Shown piece by piece: positions 34,829 through 42,088 of a stretch of 43,803 nt of DNA. The notes beneath the pieces are model-generated. The model ran no database searches. It was not told the origin of the DNA and saw nothing but the letters and a program-made list of their open reading frames with translations. Position 1 is the first letter of the stretch. Each line of letters begins with the position of its first letter. Source of the DNA: JBECKS01 sp964557005 (GTDB taxonomy: Bacteria; Pseudomonadota; Gammaproteobacteria; Pseudomonadales; JBECKS01). A program made the position numbers and the translations under genes. The DNA is taken from positions 1 to 43,803 of the forward strand of contig CAZKYI010000013.1 in assembly GCA_964557005.1 (NCBI GenBank), in the 5' to 3' direction.

Positions 34829-35419
34829 TTACTTTACTCGTCGTTGTAAAAGATTTCTGGCCAGTGAAATCAGTGCAAGCAAACCGACAATTCCCAGCAC
34901 CCATAGAAATCCAGTCAGATAATCACTTTCCTGCTCAGGCTGTTCGGCTTCAGGTTTTATCTGAGCAGCAGCAACGGGCTGGTTGGCCTGCATCTCGGCA
35001 TACTGCTGAATATCTATCAGGGTTTGCACCAAATTTTCCTTCGTCAAAAGTCTGCTCGGCGAGCACGCATTCAACACCACCGTGTGTGAGTCGGAACCAA
35101 AGGCAATATAGTAGCCGGGTAATAAGGGGCTATGACAAGCATCTCCCTTTTTTGCAGCACCCACAATTTTGGTGATATTTGCGCCATCGCCTTTAAAGGT
35201 TTCAAGCACATTAAATGGTGCACTCGCGAGCGTTTCTCCATGCACCTGAATTTCCTTCACTTCTCCAAACGCCACATGCTTCGACTGGTCAAAAACCTGT
35301 TTCCAGTTCTGCTGCTCACACACACATTGTTCTATGACTTTTCTCTGCACGCCCTGCTCTGCATAAACATTCGTACTCACCCACACAGTTGCAGCAATCA
35401 CAAAATAAAAAATTTTCAT
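34829..35419 (-). CDS. Secreted NTR/TIMP-like protein with C-terminal anchor
   Basis: This 196-residue exported protein is started at ATG 35419, where GGAGAG lies 7 bases upstream and a clean signal peptide begins (MKIFYFVIAATVWVSTNVYA). The mature part has CVCEQQNWKQVFDQSKHVAF and GEVKEIQ, then TFKGDGANITKIVGA, a spaced Cys (GDACHSPLLPGYYIAFG) and a further Cys (LNACSPSRLL). This resembles the netrin/TIMP-like (NTR) beta-barrel pattern. After a Gln/Glu/Ala-rich linker, one membrane helix (FLWVLGIVGLLALISLA) is followed by a basic tail, a GlyGly-CTERM- or sortase-like anchoring layout. The family call is tentative and no function is established. Confidence 0.6.
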   Translation of the reverse strand: MKIFYFVIAATVWVSTNVYAEQGVQRKVIEQCVCEQQNWKQVFDQSKHVAFGEVKEIQVHGETLASAPFNVLETFKGDGANITKIVGAAKKGDACHSPLLPGYYIAFGSDSHTVVLNACSPSRLLTKENLVQTLIDIQQYAEMQANQPVAAAQIKPEAEQPEQESDYLTGFLWVLGIVGLLALISLARNLLQRRVK

Positions 35420-35548
35420 AACCAGACTCTCCAAAAAAATCTGGCTCATTGTGCATCGCTTCAAATGCTGCGACAACACTCGACAGAGTGGGGGATTGTC
35501 CTTTTTTTGATTTGAGCCGATTACCGCACTGTGAGCATTCTGCTAACA

Positions 35549-35567
35549 TTGCCAGCGCTTTTGGCAA
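35549..35567. promoter_or_regulatory. Inverted repeat before the nitronate monooxygenase gene
   Basis: TTGCCA (35549-35554) and TGGCAA (35562-35567) form a perfect 6-bp dyad with a 7-base spacer, 45 bases upstream of the ATG at 35612. It could be an operator. No promoter hexamers are clear around it. Confidence 0.3.
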
Positions 35568-35611
35568 GCTGGCCGAGCACACCTATTTTTTAACGGATTC
35601 TGGAGTTCACT

Positions 35612-36592
35612 ATGTTCAAGACTCGTATCACTGAGTTATTAGGTATCAAGCACCCCATCGTACAAGGCGGCATGATGGGCGTTGGAATAGCCGAGATGGC
35701 ATCCGCCGTTTCCAATGCTGGCGGATTGGGGATTTTGACAGCGCTCACACAACCCACGCCTGAAGCCCTCACCAAAGAGATTGCCCGTTGTCGCGACATG
35801 ACCGACAAACCTTTTGGCGTCAATCTCACAATTTTACCCGCAATTAAACCACCGCCTTATGCCGAGTATGCTGCTGCTGCCGTCGAAGCGGGTATTAAAA
35901 TAATCGAAACCGCTGGCCAGAATCCTGAACCCTTTATGCCTTTATTCAAGCAGCACGGGGCAAAAGTAATTCACAAATGCACCAGTGTTCGTCACGCTGT
36001 AAAAGCCCAAAAACTGGGTGTTGATGCAGTGAGTGTTGATGGTTTCGAATGTGCTGGCCACCCGGGTGAAGATGATGTGCCGAATCTGGTGCTTCTACCC
36101 GCTGCTGCACAACAACTCACCATTCCTTTTCTTGCCTCTGGCGGTTTTGGTAATGGTCGCGGACTGGCTGCTGCCCTGAGCCTTGGCGCAGATGGTATCA
36201 ATATGGGTACACGCTTTATGGCCACTAAAGAAGCGCCAGTGCATGAGAATATGAAACAGGCGATGGTCGAAGCAACCGAAAGAAATACTGCCCTGATTTT
36301 CAGAACCTTGCATAACACGGCGCGTGTATTTAAAAATGCGGTCGCCACCGAGGTTGTTGAAATTGAAAAAAACAGCGGCGGCAAAACCAATTTTAACGAT
36401 ATTATGCATCTGGTTTCTGGCGAAAGAGGTCGGGCAGCCATGGCCAAGGGAGATGTTGATGGCGGTATCTGGACAGCTGGTCAGGTGATTGGTTTGATTA
36501 ATGACATTCCAACCTGTCAGGAACTGCTTGACCGCATCATCGCCGAAGCAGAAGAAATCATTAAAGTGCGGCTGACGGGCATGGTTGCATAA
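35612..36592 (+). CDS. Nitronate monooxygenase / 2-nitropropane dioxygenase family flavoprotein
   Basis: This 326-residue FMN-dependent TIM-barrel enzyme oxidises alkyl nitronates (for example propionate 3-nitronate) to carbonyl and nitrite; some homologues are enoyl reductases. Motifs are GIKHPIVQGGMMGVGIAEM at the N-terminus, SNAGGLGIL, the FMN/catalytic segment DGFECAGHPGEDD, and ASGGFGNGRGLAAALSLGAD with GINMGTRFMAT. A GGAG site lies before ATG 35612. The gene is followed by a strong terminator. It stands in front of a GMC oxidoreductase and acyl-CoA synthetase, but the terminator makes it a separate unit. The substrate is uncertain. Confidence 0.89.
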   Translation: MFKTRITELLGIKHPIVQGGMMGVGIAEMASAVSNAGGLGILTALTQPTPEALTKEIARCRDMTDKPFGVNLTILPAIKPPPYAEYAAAAVEAGIKIIETAGQNPEPFMPLFKQHGAKVIHKCTSVRHAVKAQKLGVDAVSVDGFECAGHPGEDDVPNLVLLPAAAQQLTIPFLASGGFGNGRGLAAALSLGADGINMGTRFMATKEAPVHENMKQAMVEATERNTALIFRTLHNTARVFKNAVATEVVEIEKNSGGKTNFNDIMHLVSGERGRAAMAKGDVDGGIWTAGQVIGLINDIPTCQELLDRIIAEAEEIIKVRLTGMVA

Positions 36593-36616
36593 GCGATTCT
36601 GTTTTTTGGGAAAAAA

Positions 36617-36641
36617 GGCTCGTTTTGCGAGCCTTTTTTTT
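36617..36641 (+). terminator. Rho-independent terminator
   Basis: GGCTCG (36617-36622) pairs with CGAGCC (36628-36633) around the loop TTTTG and is followed by eight T (36634-36641). A six-A run before the stem extends pairing with the T-tract and would also allow termination on the opposite strand. It is 24 bases after the nitronate monooxygenase stop. Confidence 0.9.
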
Positions 36642-36703
36642 CTGTGAAGAAATATAACAAAACCCAGCCATAGAAAAATTGAAATACACAAGGGGAGATT
36701 GAT

Positions 36704-38305
36704 ATGTACGACTATATTATTGCAGGTGCGGGATCAGCAGGGTGTGTGCTGGCCAATCGTTTAACGGAAGACGGCAAGACCAGCGTACTGTTACTCGAAG
36801 CAGGGCCTGAAGATAAAAGCATGTTTATTCACATGCCTGCGGGTGTGGCGCAACTACTGCGTTCAAAAGCCTATAACTGGCAGTTCGATACCGAAGCCGA
36901 GCCAAACATGTATAACCGTGAGATGTACTGGCCAAGAGGCAGAACGCTGGGCGGCTCCAGCTCGATTAACGGGATTGTTTACATTCGTGGTCACCAGAAT
37001 GACTACGACGACTGGGAAGCACTCGGTAACAAAGGCTGGTCTTTTCAGGATTGCCTGCCCTACTTCATCAAATCCGAAGGCCAGTGTGGCACAGTGAATG
37101 AAGCCGATAAAAAACTGCATGGCTACGATGGCCCGCTCAAGGTCTCAACCCCCGAATTAAACAATGAATTATTTGGTACCTACCTCAAAGCAGGCCAACA
37201 GGCTGGTTACCCACTGACCCATGATTTCAATGGCATGCAACAGGAAGGTGTCGGCATCTATCAGCAAACCAAGTTCAATGGCAGACGCTGTAGCACTGCG
37301 GTTGCCTATTTGAACCCTGCCAAATCCCGTTCCAATCTCACCGTCATCACCAAAGCTCGCGCAGGCAAAATCCTGTTTGAAGGCAAAAAAGCGGTGGGAA
37401 TTGAATATCACCAGAACGGACAAACACATACCGCCAAAGCGAACAAGGAAGTGCTGGTGTGTGCAGGTGCAGTGCAAAGCCCGCAAATTCTGAAACTTTC
37501 CGGTATTGGCCCTGCCGAAGAACTGAAATCCTTTGGTATTGATGTGGTGGCTGATTTACAAGGTGTCGGTGAAAACCTGCAAGACCATCTCGATGTAGGC
37601 ATTCAATATTACTGCACCAAACCCGTTACCTTCGCACGCACATTCAAAAATCCATTGCTGGGCCTGGGCGCGATTTTTCAATATGTCACCGCCAGAAAAG
37701 GTTTGCTGACTTCAAACGGTCTGGAAGTGGGTGCTTTCCTGAAATCAAATCCCGCACTTGAACGACCCGACTTGCAATTCCATTTTATTATTGCGTTTAT
37801 GATTAACCACGCACGCGATTTGAGTGCCCTGAGAGAGCACGGCATGATGATGCACAGTTGCCAACTGCGCCCTGAAAGCAAAGGCAGCATCAAACTGCGT
37901 TCTACCGACCCGCTTGATACACCAAAAATTCACGCCAATTATCTGGCTTCCGAAAAAGATCAACAGGTACAAATCGCGGGTGTGAAAATGGCGCGCACTA
38001 TTTTTTCACAGGAAGCGTTTGTGCCTTATCTGGGCGAGGAACGCATGCCAGGCAAGGACATTCAAAGCGATGACGAAATTCTCGATTACATTCGCAGTAA
38101 AGGTGAAACCATTTACCACCCCGTTGGCTCGTGCAAAATGGGCAGTGATTCCATGGCGGTGGTCGATGTTGACCTGAAAGTTCACGGCGTTGAAGGCGTG
38201 CGCGTCATTGATGCTTCAGTGATGCCCACCCTGATAGGCGGAAATACCAATGCACCCACCATCATGATTGCAGAAAAGATTGCCGACAAAATCATAAAAA
38301 AATAA
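36704..38305 (+). CDS. GMC-family FAD oxidoreductase (alcohol/choline dehydrogenase-like)
   Basis: This 533-residue glucose-methanol-choline oxidoreductase has an N-terminal FAD fold (YIIAGAGSAGCVLANRL), the GMC signature RGRTLGGSSSINGIVYIRG, VLVCAGAVQSPQILKLSGIG (second signature) and the catalytic region YHPVGSCKMG, then GNTNAPTIMIAEKIAD. Such enzymes oxidise alcohols to aldehydes. The AlkJ alkanol dehydrogenase and choline dehydrogenase belong here. The gene lies between a terminator and a FATP-type acyl-CoA synthetase 34 bases downstream, which fits oxidation of a long-chain alcohol towards an acid that is then activated (inference). An AGGGGAGA ribosome site precedes ATG 36704. Confidence 0.91.
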   Translation: MYDYIIAGAGSAGCVLANRLTEDGKTSVLLLEAGPEDKSMFIHMPAGVAQLLRSKAYNWQFDTEAEPNMYNREMYWPRGRTLGGSSSINGIVYIRGHQNDYDDWEALGNKGWSFQDCLPYFIKSEGQCGTVNEADKKLHGYDGPLKVSTPELNNELFGTYLKAGQQAGYPLTHDFNGMQQEGVGIYQQTKFNGRRCSTAVAYLNPAKSRSNLTVITKARAGKILFEGKKAVGIEYHQNGQTHTAKANKEVLVCAGAVQSPQILKLSGIGPAEELKSFGIDVVADLQGVGENLQDHLDVGIQYYCTKPVTFARTFKNPLLGLGAIFQYVTARKGLLTSNGLEVGAFLKSNPALERPDLQFHFIIAFMINHARDLSALREHGMMMHSCQLRPESKGSIKLRSTDPLDTPKIHANYLASEKDQQVQIAGVKMARTIFSQEAFVPYLGEERMPGKDIQSDDEILDYIRSKGETIYHPVGSCKMGSDSMAVVDVDLKVHGVEGVRVIDASVMPTLIGGNTNAPTIMIAEKIADKIIKK

Positions 38306-38339
38306 CAACAACAGTTACAGGAAAGTAAACGAGGTAAGC

Positions 38340-40148
38340 ATGAGCATCAAACAAACCTTTGGCATGATCAAGGACATCGCGATATTGGCAAAAGCCATGA
38401 AGACTCCACCGCTCGACACCAAACACTCAATGGGTATGGAAGTCAGAAAACGCGCCGCACTGCAAGGAAACGATTTGTTTTGTATTTTTGAAGGCAAGCA
38501 AATGACCTGGGGGGAATTTGATCAACAATCCAATCAAGTGGCACATTTGCTCAAAAGCATGAATGTCACCCAAGGCGATTCCATTGCATTTTTTATGGAT
38601 AACCGTTTGGAAAACCTCACGCATTCTCTTGGCATTCTCAAACTCGGTGCTGTGTGCAGTTTTATCAACACCAGCTTGACTGAAAAACCCCTGAAGCACT
38701 GCATTGAACTGGTGAGTTCCAAAAAAGTAATTTTTGGTGAAGAACTCATCGATGCCATTGATGCCATTCGCAAAGAACTCCCCCACAGCAAAACCGATTT
38801 GCTGTTTGTAGCCGATAATTACCAAGGCAGAGGTGGCAGAGCATGCCCCGATTGGGCAACCGATATAAGCACGCTGGTGAATCAACACTCTGCGGAAAAT
38901 CTGAAAGAAACTGAAGAAGTGATACTCAGAGAAGTGGCCTATTATATTTTCACTTCTGGCACCACTGGCCTGCCTAAAGCCTCAATTATTACGCATGATC
39001 GCTGGTTGCGTATGGCAACGGGTTTTGCTGCGGGCGGATTCAAACTACAAAAGAGTGATCGCATTTATGTGGCGCTGCCGCTTTACCATAGCAGTGCACA
39101 ATTTATTGGTTATGGTGCCGCACTGAAAGCAGGTTGTTCGATTTTTCTGCGCAGAAAATTTTCTGCCAGTAACTGGGTGGAAGAAACCCGCCAGTTCAAA
39201 ACCAACTGTTTTGTTTATATTGGCGAAGTGTGTCGCTACCTGATGGATACACCCGAAAAAGCAGATGACCACACCGTGCCAGTAACCAAAGTTGTGGGTA
39301 ATGGTTTACGCCCTGACATCTGGATGGAATTTAAACAACGCTTTGGCATTGAACGTGTTGGCGAATTTTATGGTGCCAGCGAGGGCAACGCAGGCTGCGT
39401 GAATTTGTTTAACAAGGATAAAACCATTGGCATGTGTACCGCACCTCATGCACTGGTTGAATATGATGTGCTGGAAGACAAAATTGTTTACGACAAAAAT
39501 GGTTACTGCAAAAAAGTTAAAAAAGGGCAGCCCGGCCTTATGCTGGCAAAAATCACTGCCAAAGCGCGTTTTGATGGTTATTCCAGCAAGGAAGCCAGTG
39601 AAAAGAAAATCCTGCGCAATGTATTCAAACAAGGTGATCAGTATTTTGATACCGGAGATTTGCTGCGCCAGGTCGATGTTGGATTTACGCTCGGCTTACC
39701 CCATTATGAATTCGTTGATCGCGTAGGCGATACCTTCAGGTGGAAAGGTGAGAATGTTTCCACCAACGAAATCGGTGAAATTCTCAATCAGCATGAAGAC
39801 GTGGTGATGGCCAATGTCTATGGTGTAGAAATTCCTGCAACCAATGGCAGAGCTGGCATGGCTGCACTTATTTTGAAAAATCCCGCGCATTTTAATCTCG
39901 ACAGTTTTTCACAACTGGTGCAGGAAAAAATTCCGTCCTATGCACGCCCCTTGTTTGTGAGAATCCAAAGCGAGATGGATACCACCGGCACACACAAACT
40001 TAAAAAAGGCGAGCTGAAAGACGAGGCTTATCATTTAGCCAAGGTCAAAGAAGATAAAGTGTATGTGCTGAAACCAAATGAAAAAGCTTATGTAGCTTTG
40101 GACGAGAGTTTCTACAAAACAGTCATGGATGGAAAAGCGGGGTATTAA
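38340..40148 (+). CDS. Long-chain acyl-CoA synthetase, FATP/FadD6-like
   Basis: This is a 602-residue ANL-superfamily acyl-CoA synthetase of the fatty-acid transport protein branch. The P-loop is YYIFTSGTTGLPKASIITHD. Further motifs are YVALPLYHSSAQFIGYGAAL, GEFYGASEGNAG, and the FATP-type FDTGDLL with RVGDTFRWKGENVSTNEIGE. It is cytoplasmic or membrane-associated, coupling import to activation of long-chain acids. ATG 38340 has GAGGTAAG just upstream. It is 34 bases after the GMC dehydrogenase and 7 bases before phhB, so it lies inside a rightward operon. It is unlike the synthetase at 11406-13037, so the window holds two separate acid-activation units. Confidence 0.91.
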   Translation: MSIKQTFGMIKDIAILAKAMKTPPLDTKHSMGMEVRKRAALQGNDLFCIFEGKQMTWGEFDQQSNQVAHLLKSMNVTQGDSIAFFMDNRLENLTHSLGILKLGAVCSFINTSLTEKPLKHCIELVSSKKVIFGEELIDAIDAIRKELPHSKTDLLFVADNYQGRGGRACPDWATDISTLVNQHSAENLKETEEVILREVAYYIFTSGTTGLPKASIITHDRWLRMATGFAAGGFKLQKSDRIYVALPLYHSSAQFIGYGAALKAGCSIFLRRKFSASNWVEETRQFKTNCFVYIGEVCRYLMDTPEKADDHTVPVTKVVGNGLRPDIWMEFKQRFGIERVGEFYGASEGNAGCVNLFNKDKTIGMCTAPHALVEYDVLEDKIVYDKNGYCKKVKKGQPGLMLAKITAKARFDGYSSKEASEKKILRNVFKQGDQYFDTGDLLRQVDVGFTLGLPHYEFVDRVGDTFRWKGENVSTNEIGEILNQHEDVVMANVYGVEIPATNGRAGMAALILKNPAHFNLDSFSQLVQEKIPSYARPLFVRIQSEMDTTGTHKLKKGELKDEAYHLAKVKEDKVYVLKPNEKAYVALDESFYKTVMDGKAGY

Positions 40149-40155
40149 CGAGAGA

Positions 40156-40488
40156 ATGAACGAATTGAGCCAACTTTCATGCGAAGCCTGTCGTATTGAT
40201 GCGCCGCATGTCAGCGATGAAGAATTAAAGACCCTGATTAAAGAAATTCCCGATTGGTCTGTTGTGAATGAAAATAATATCTTGAAACTGAGACGAGCAT
40301 TCAAATTCAAAAATTTTATTGAAGCACTGGATTTCGGAAATCGTACAGGAGCACTGGCTGAACAGCATGGCCATCATCCCGACCTGTTCATTGAATGGGG
40401 AAAAATAACCGTGACCTGGTGGTCACATAAAATGAACGGCTTGCATAAAAACGATTTTATTATGGCGGCAAAAACCGATCGGTTATAG
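40156..40488 (+). CDS. phhB: Pterin-4a-carbinolamine dehydratase
   Basis: This 110-residue protein dehydrates 4a-hydroxytetrahydropterin in the recycling of tetrahydrobiopterin-type cofactors. I start it at ATG 40156 (MNELSQLSCEACR), 7 bases after the acyl-CoA synthetase stop; the upstream in-frame ATG lies inside that gene. Motifs are WSVVNENNILKLRRAFKFKN, EQHGHHPDLFIEWGKITVTW and WWSHKMNGLHKNDF, including the His pair of the active site. No phhA or biopterin gene is adjacent, so its link to aromatic amino-acid hydroxylation is not shown here. Its 3' end overlaps the opposing antitoxin gene by 6 bases, within a 12-bp palindrome. Confidence 0.93.
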   Translation: MNELSQLSCEACRIDAPHVSDEELKTLIKEIPDWSVVNENNILKLRRAFKFKNFIEALDFGNRTGALAEQHGHHPDLFIEWGKITVTWWSHKMNGLHKNDFIMAAKTDRL

Positions 40489-40758
40489 TCTCTGACGATT
40501 ACCCTCTACATCTTCGGCAAGCCAGGCTTTGATGAGTGATTGATAAGGCATATCCCGCTTGTTGGCTTCAATCTTGATGCGATCCAAAAGTGATTCAGGA
40601 AGCCTGAGCGATATGGTTTTAGTAGACGGCTTCAGATTTGGAAATCTGGCAAGTTTTGCCTTGCTCCAATCTACATACTCGGTAGAGTCGTGCGCCTCCC
40701 AAAAGGCACGCTCTTCCTTTTCACTTTTGAATTCAGGAATCTTTTTCAATTTGCTCAT
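40483..40758 (-). CDS. brnA: BrnA/CopG-family antitoxin
   Basis: This 91-residue antitoxin has an N-terminal toxin-binding segment (FKSEKEERAFWEAHDSTEYV, then DWSKAKLARFPNLKPSTKTI) and a C-terminal ribbon-helix-helix domain: SLRLPESLLDRIKIEANKRD followed by MPYQSLIKAWLAEDV. It matches the CopG-antitoxin/BrnA family that neutralises BrnT ribonuclease and represses its own operon. It follows the toxin gene with a 26-base overlap, the toxin-first order usual for brnTA. The 3' end overlaps phhB by 6 bases on the other strand. Residues look intact. Confidence 0.88.
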   Translation of the reverse strand: MSKLKKIPEFKSEKEERAFWEAHDSTEYVDWSKAKLARFPNLKPSTKTISLRLPESLLDRIKIEANKRDMPYQSLIKAWLAEDVEGNRQRL

Positions 40759-41047
40759 AAACTTTCCTCTCTTTACGGCTCATGTCGCGGGCGGAAATCA
40801 CCCTAATCAGCGTTCCTGCCGAACGTAGGGTAAATGTTATATGTAACAGCCGTTGGTCATCAGTAATACCAAGGGCATGGTATCTGCTCTCTTTTTGAGT
40901 ATGTTTTATGTCATCCATCAAAAGCAGCGGCTCATTAAAAAAAACCTGCTCTGCTTCCGAAGGCAAGACATTGTGTTTATTGGTAATTTTATCAGTATTA
41001 CCGAAATCCCAGTCGAAACCTTCTATTTGCTGCATTAAATGAATCAT
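40733..41047 (-). CDS. brnT: BrnT-family ribonuclease toxin
   Basis: This 104-residue toxin has BrnT signature text: FDWDFGNTDKITNKHNVLPSE near the start, EAEQVFFNEPLLLMDD, ESRYHALGITDDQRLLHITFTL, and the conserved C-terminal RVISARDMSRKERKVYE, where Arg and Lys residues form the ribonuclease active site. BrnT cleaves RNA and stops translation until BrnA binds. Starts at ATG 41047 and 41035 are both possible. The predicted transcript start falls at or near 41047, so the message may be leaderless. It lies beside an integron cassette edge and may itself have arrived with it. Confidence 0.9.
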   Translation of the reverse strand: MIHLMQQIEGFDWDFGNTDKITNKHNVLPSEAEQVFFNEPLLLMDDIKHTQKESRYHALGITDDQRLLHITFTLRSAGTLIRVISARDMSRKERKVYEQIEKDS

Positions 41048-41052
41048 TACAA

Positions 41053-41082
41053 GTATATTATCAACATATACAGATATATCAA
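41053..41082 (-). promoter_or_regulatory. brnTA promoter with overlapping operator dyad
   Basis: Reading leftward, -35 TTGATA (41077-41082) and -10 TAATAT (41055-41060) are 16 bases apart. The dyad GTATAT-N7-ATATAC (41053-41071) covers the -10, and GATATATC (41073-41080) covers the -35. Autorepression by the BrnTA complex would fit. The -10 is only 7 bases before ATG 41047. Confidence 0.5.
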
Positions 41083-41107
41083 TACGAATGGCCGCCCTCT
41101 AACTTCC

Positions 41108-41157
41108 CCGTCATATTGAGCGAAGTTCGCAAAGCGAACGAAGTCGAAATATCTCGG
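41108..41157. repeat. REP-like palindromic element
   Basis: A 50-base element is built of nested inverted repeats: CCG at 41108-41110 against CGG at 41155-41157, ATATT at 41113-41117 against AATAT at 41148-41152, and a central hairpin GTTCGC-AAA-GCGAAC (41125-41139). It lies between the BrnTA module and the truncated HAD gene. It is only one copy here, so repetitiveness is inferred from its form. Confidence 0.5.
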
Positions 41158-41208
41158 TTAAAGCTGGTGTATTTCTGATGCAGCTCAAATAAAAAAACCA
41201 GCGCAAGG

Positions 41209-41286
41209 CTAGCTTTGTTGTTTTCTTATTTTTTCGCCATCAGGATGCAGTACGCCGTCGAAGTCAAGAAAGATGATTTTGCGCAT
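41209..41286 (-). pseudogene. Truncated HAD-family hydrolase gene (cassette remnant)
   Basis: Leftward from ATG 41286, a 25-codon frame reads MRKIIFLDFDGVLHPDG, then eight more residues before TAG at 41209-41211. DFDGVLHP is the motif I of the HAD superfamily, in which the first Asp is the nucleophile. Full-length HAD proteins are several times longer. The start is about 27 bases beyond the attC core site at 41314, exactly where the next cassette's gene should begin. After the TAG the sequence runs into the REP-like element. This is most likely the 5' stub of a cassette whose remainder was deleted, marking the broken end of an array. Confidence 0.72.
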
Positions 41287-41308
41287 GAGAATGGGCTGCT
41301 CTGCGCAG

Positions 41309-41365
41309 GCTAACGTTGGAGTTAAGCGGCGCGGTTTACCGCGTCCGATTGAACGACTTGTTAGC
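41309..41365 (-). other. Integron attC recombination site
   Basis: This 57-base site reads leftward as R'' GCTAAC ... R' GTTAGC. Its arms pair with one another, and the inner arms (GTTcAA against TTAAC; CGG against CCG; CGCGG against CCGCG with a TAAA loop) fold into the imperfect cruciform of a 59-base element. An unpaired C in the left arm is the extrahelical base that directs strand choice. The core GTTAGCC fits the GTTRRRY class with one mismatch. It lies 3 bases after the nuclease stop, as in a true cassette. Confidence 0.88.
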
Positions 41366-41368
41366 TGC

Positions 41369-42088
41369 TTATTTTCGTTTTGCAGCCTTCCTTATGGCAT
41401 CCTCTAGATTGTCATCTTTAAGTTCATACTCGGATAACACATGAATGTTGTCGTGTTTAATATGCAGCTGCCCCTCGTTTCCTTTGTTACCTCTATGCTG
41501 CCCTTTTGAATAGAGTGGGTTGCTCTGAACTTCAGTTGAACTCATTATCCACAACACAATCTCATCGCGAAAAACTGCAACCCATATGAATACATCACAG
41601 CATTGTGGTTTCAATTGCTGGAAATTCATAAGAAATTTCTTCTTCGTATCTCTTGCCAGAGCTTTTACGTAAAGAGGTTCTTCGCTGTCACTGTCTACTG
41701 CTCTAGACGCCTTTACTTCAATAGTGATTCCATCAAGCCAAAGGTCATACTCCCCCGCATAATTTGGATCTAGCTTTTTAGAGGGGATTTTTAATTTTGA
41801 ACACTTTCCATGTACGTACGTCTGGGCGAACTTTTCGCCAAAACCTCTTGGAGCAGATATTTCAAAAATCCACAAATTTGGATTTTCACTTATGTACTCT
41901 GATCTGATTGCAATGTATTGATCGTAGGTAAGGCCGCCTTTTTCAATCAGATTGCAGATCAGATGCTCGTATTCATTAAATGGAAATACTGAGCGATCTT
42001 TCTCAACCAATTCCAAGACTTCGTTTAAGTCGTCTTCAGTGCCACTGAATGAGGCAATGATTCTATCTTTTAATTCTGAAAGCTCCAC
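41369..42088 (-). CDS. PD-(D/E)XK nuclease, probable type II restriction enzyme
   Basis: This is a 239-residue protein. I start it at GTG 42088 with GAGAGGG six bases upstream; a TTG at 42103 adds five residues but has no site. The catalytic core is EYDLWLDGITIEVKAS: D115, E124 and K126 match PD-(D/E)XK, and E85 (GFGEKF) may be the extra acidic residue. The N-terminal 80 residues are helical and the C-terminus is basic (AIRKAAKRK). I recognise no named restriction family. Its position after a DNA methyltransferase, overlapping it by 26 bases, makes a restriction endonuclease far more likely than a repair nuclease. It would cut unmethylated foreign DNA. Confidence 0.82.
   Translation of the reverse strand: MELSELKDRIIASFSGTEDDLNEVLELVEKDRSVFPFNEYEHLICNLIEKGGLTYDQYIAIRSEYISENPNLWIFEISAPRGFGEKFAQTYVHGKCSKLKIPSKKLDPNYAGEYDLWLDGITIEVKASRAVDSDSEEPLYVKALARDTKKKFLMNFQQLKPQCCDVFIWVAVFRDEIVLWIMSSTEVQSNPLYSKGQHRGNKGNEGQLHIKHDNIHVLSEYELKDDNLEDAIRKAAKRK

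Noticed and set aside
36095..36691. 198-codon frame opposite the nitronate monooxygenase
   Set aside because: Antisense of a conserved gene and runs through a good terminator.
41187..41215. Terminator for the truncated HAD gene (T-run after GCGCTGG on the leftward strand)
   Set aside because: The T-run is real, but the preceding sequence forms only a 3-bp stem.
41309..41365. Simple terminator or tRNA-like cloverleaf
   Set aside because: No T-tract and no tRNA consensus. The arm arrangement with extrahelical base and GTTAGC core fits attC.
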